Assembly: GCA_017434555.1 (NCBI GenBank)
Contig: JAFRFB010000060.1
Location: 1 to 35,518 of the forward strand
Direction: 5' to 3'
DNA length: 35,518 nucleotides
Source of the DNA: Methanobrevibacter sp.
GTDB taxonomy: Archaea > Methanobacteriota > Methanobacteria > Methanobacteriales > Methanobacteriaceae
Part shown: piece after piece, positions 33,211-35,518 of the stretch
Numbering within the stretch: the stretch's first letter is position 1
How the letters are laid out: every line of letters starts with the position of its first letter
Translations under genes and position numbers: made by a program
The notes under the pieces: generated by a model
Seen by the model: only the letters and a program-made list of their open reading frames with translations
What the model was told of the DNA's origin: nothing
Database searches by the model: none

Positions 33211-35518
33211 ATGAAGGAGTTCATCAAAAAAATTGAAAGAATTAACTTTGGATTAATGTCTCCAGAGGATATTCGTAAAATGTCTGTTGTTCGTCTTGAA
33301 ACTCCAGATACTTATGACTCTGACGGTTATCCAATTGAAAATGGTTTGATGGATCCTCGTTTAGGTGTTTTAGACCCTTCACTCAGATGTCATACCTGTG
33401 GTGTCAGAGGTGGGGACTGTCAAGGACACTTTGGTAGTATTGAACTTGCAAGACCAGTTCTTCATGTTGGTTTTGGAGATATCATTCATAAAATATTACG
33501 TTCAACCTGTAACGAATGTGGACGTGTTCTCTTACCTGAAGATGTTTTAGAAGAATACAGAGAAAAAATATCTGATGCTTTAAATCATAAAGAAAACTTA
33601 GAAGATATCCTTAAAAAGATTCAAAATGACGCTAAAAAAGTTGAAATGAATGAAACTAAACAAAATGATATCGTCAATAAAATCATGGATCAGATTTATC
33701 CTGATGATGCTGACTATGATGAAATTGAAAGAGATGAAATTTTGTTAAATATCTTAAATCAACTTTATGCTGAAGCATACATGATAAGGGATGAAGGTGA
33801 AGAAAAACCTCAATTTTCATACATCGATCCAAAAATGCTTTGTCCTCACTGTAGGAAAAACCAACCTTTAGCAGACATTGAAGCAAGTTACGACGTGCTT
33901 GAAACTAAAAACACTGCAGATATTAACAAAATCAAGGAAAATATCCGTAATAATATCGAAAGTGATTACGCTAAAAAAATAGCTAAAATTGATAAAAAGC
34001 TCGATGAACTTCAAAGTGCTGAAGAAATCGACAGTGAAGCTGTTGAAAAACTGGAAGATGAAAGAGCTAAAGTTGTCGAAGATCAGGAAATCAAATCAGA
34101 TAAAAAATTCGAAACTGAATTTAAAAGAAGCATTCCAGTCTTTATCAGAACTTATGTTCAAAATCTCGTTCAAGAACCTATCATTTTAGATAGTCCTACA
34201 ACTATTAGTCAGGGAAATTATAAATTAACTGCTTCTGAAATTAGGAAAAGATTAGAAAAAATTCCTGATGAAGATATCTTTGTTTTAGGTATTAATCCTG
34301 AAGTGGCCAGACCTGAATGGATGATTTTGACTGTTTTACCAGTTCCTCCAGTAACAGTAAGACCTTCTATTACCTTAGATACAGGTGAACGTTCAGAAGA
34401 CGACTTGACTCACAAGTTAGTAGATATCTTACGTATCAATCAAAGATTAGTTGAAAATATGGAAGCAGGTGCTCCACCATTAATCGTTGAAGACTTGTGG
34501 GATTTATTACAATATCACGTTACTACTTACTTTGATAATGAAGCTAGTGGTGTTCCACCATCCAAACATAGAACTGGAAGACCTTTAAAAACCTTAACCC
34601 AAAGGTTAAAAGGAAAAGAAGGAAGGTTCAGATCCAACCTTTCAGGTAAACGTGTAAACTTCTCTGCACGTACTGTAATTTCTCCAGATCCAAACATCAG
34701 TATTAACGAAGTCGGTGTTCCTGAAATGATTGCAAAAGAGGTAACCATACCTGCTTATGTAAACGACTGGAACATTGATGAAATCAAGACTTATGTTGAA
34801 AACGGTCCGGATATACACCCTGGTGCAAACTACATGATTACCGAATCTGGAAGCAGAAGAAGGATTAATAATGAAACTAAAGAATTCATCCTTGAAAATT
34901 TAAAACCTGGAGACATTGTAGAAAGACACCTTAAAGATGGAGACATGGTTTTATTCAATCGTCAACCTTCACTTCACAGAATGAGTATGATGGCTCACGA
35001 AGTAAGAGTATTACCTTACAAAACTTTCAGATTAAACTTATGTGTATGTCCTCCATACAATGCAGACTTTGATGGAGACGAAATGAATCTCCATGTTTTA
35101 CAAACTGATGAGGCTCGTGCAGAAGCTAAATCATTAATGCGTGTACAGGAGCATATCTTATCTCCAAGGTTCGGTGGACCTATTATCGGTGCAATTCACG
35201 ACCACATTTCCGGAGCATACTTATTAACAAGAAAATCAATGAAATTTAGCGAAGAACAGGCTTTACAAATTGTCCGTAAATCTCATTTACCAATTCCGGA
35301 AAACGACGGTGAAAAATGGTTATTAAAATCTGAATCAGAAGAAAGCCCAGAAATAGAAAGGGAAATAGCCAAAAGGACCAAAAATGTCCGTGGAACCAAA
35401 GCTGATAAGGAAGCTTACCTTAACACTTTAGATTTAACTGAAGATGAAAAGGCTAAACGTCTTAAAGCAAACAAATGGACTGATGAAGAAAAAGAAATCA
35501 TCAAACAAAATGCTCACA
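33211..35518 (+). CDS. rpoA1: DNA-directed RNA polymerase subunit A' (5' part)
   Basis: The window shows the first 769 codons of the archaeal largest-subunit N-terminal half; the reading frame is open to the end. The start '[20 protein letters not shown]' is typical, followed by zinc sites ('[16 protein letters not shown]', then 'CNECG' and 'CPHC'), the '[20 protein letters not shown]' bridge region, and the Mg-binding catalytic loop '[10 protein letters not shown]' (residues 617-626). GGTG at 33201-33204 lies six bases before ATG 33211. A long charged coiled-coil-like stretch of about 100 residues follows 'CPHC' (about 33870-34170) and looks like an insertion. It begins 15 bases after protein B, where rpoB would be expected to precede it. 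It may rely on its own internal promoter, which I cannot identify. Confidence 0.95.
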   Translation, partial: MKEFIKKIERINFGLMSPEDIRKMSVVRLETPDTYDSDGYPIENGLMDPRLGVLDPSLRCHTCGVRGGDCQGHFGSIELARPVLHVGFGDIIHKILRSTCNECGRVLLPEDVLEEYREKISDALNHKENLEDILKKIQNDAKKVEMNETKQNDIVNKIMDQIYPDDADYDEIERDEILLNILNQLYAEAYMIRDEGEEKPQFSYIDPKMLCPHCRKNQPLADIEASYDVLETKNTADINKIKENIRNNIESDYAKKIAKIDKKLDELQSAEEIDSEAVEKLEDERAKVVEDQEIKSDKKFETEFKRSIPVFIRTYVQNLVQEPIILDSPTTISQGNYKLTASEIRKRLEKIPDEDIFVLGINPEVARPEWMILTVLPVPPVTVRPSITLDTGERSEDDLTHKLVDILRINQRLVENMEAGAPPLIVEDLWDLLQYHVTTYFDNEASGVPPSKHRTGRPLKTLTQRLKGKEGRFRSNLSGKRVNFSARTVISPDPNISINEVGVPEMIAKEVTIPAYVNDWNIDEIKTYVENGPDIHPGANYMITESGSRRRINNETKEFILENLKPGDIVERHLKDGDMVLFNRQPSLHRMSMMAHEVRVLPYKTFRLNLCVCPPYNADFDGDEMNLHVLQTDEARAEAKSLMRVQEHILSPRFGGPIIGAIHDHISGAYLLTRKSMKFSEEQALQIVRKSHLPIPENDGEKWLLKSESEESPEIEREIAKRTKNVRGTKADKEAYLNTLDLTEDEKAKRLKANKWTDEEKEIIKQNAH

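Noticed and set aside
1-35518. CRISPR array or cas operon
   Set aside because: No regularly spaced direct repeats; the Cas4-like domains belong to the DUF2779 protein and the AddA-like helicase, without Cas1 or Cas2.

Overview
The window looks like a chromosomal segment of a low-GC methanogenic archaeon of the order Methanobacteriales, most likely Methanobrevibacter or a close relative. It ends inside the gene for archaeal RNA polymerase subunit A'. Its Shine-Dalgarno sites are of the GGTG/AGGTG type, promoters look like archaeal TATA boxes (TTTATATA, TTTAAATA), zinc-ribbon proteins are common, and base composition is very AT-rich. I recognise no rRNA, tRNA or CRISPR array.

Positions 1-10324 hold mixed housekeeping and accessory genes: a small membrane-anchored Ig-like surface protein, O-acetylhomoserine sulfhydrylase (metY, minus strand), two zinc-ribbon membrane proteins, a large UvrD/AddA-like helicase fused to an iron-sulfur PD-(D/E)XK nuclease, a cysteine-rich zinc protein, a small winged-helix regulator and several proteins I do not recognise. 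Convergent or terminal genes are separated by clear stem-loops.

Positions 10325-19822 are a defence-like region. It opens with the decayed, frameshifted remains of a PLD-like (HKD-type) nuclease/helicase gene on the minus strand. A tightly overlapping six-gene plus-strand operon follows: an McrB-type GTPase carrying two EVE/PUA-like reader domains, McrC, a small acidic protein, a SWIM zinc-finger protein, an unknown protein, and a second, shorter SWIM protein. A stand-alone DUF2779 protein comes next, combining a Cas4-like nuclease with a DEDD-type exonuclease-like domain.

Positions 19846-33195 are the most unusual part. A 1462-residue minus-strand protein (here protein A) is divergent from a five-gene plus-strand operon. 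The operon encodes a DUF1232 protein, a winged-helix plus EVE-like protein, a DUF2791/BrxD-like ATPase, an Lhr/BrxHI-like superfamily 2 helicase, and a 1194-residue protein (here protein B). A and B are partial paralogues: they share a two-zinc-ribbon module and many copies of a roughly 52-residue helix-turn-helix-like unit ending in a W..GK/R..Y..FY signature. The ATPase-helicase pair is known as an accessory pair of type 2 BREX and of TerB-linked loci, but no methylase, alkaline-phosphatase-like PglZ, kinase or TerB is visible here. I infer a candidate undescribed nucleic-acid-directed system.

Only 15 bases after protein B, the RNA polymerase A' gene begins (33211 to beyond the window). In Methanobacteriales this gene normally follows rpoB, so the island appears to have been inserted inside the RNA polymerase gene cluster, with an essential gene left directly downstream of a defence-like operon.
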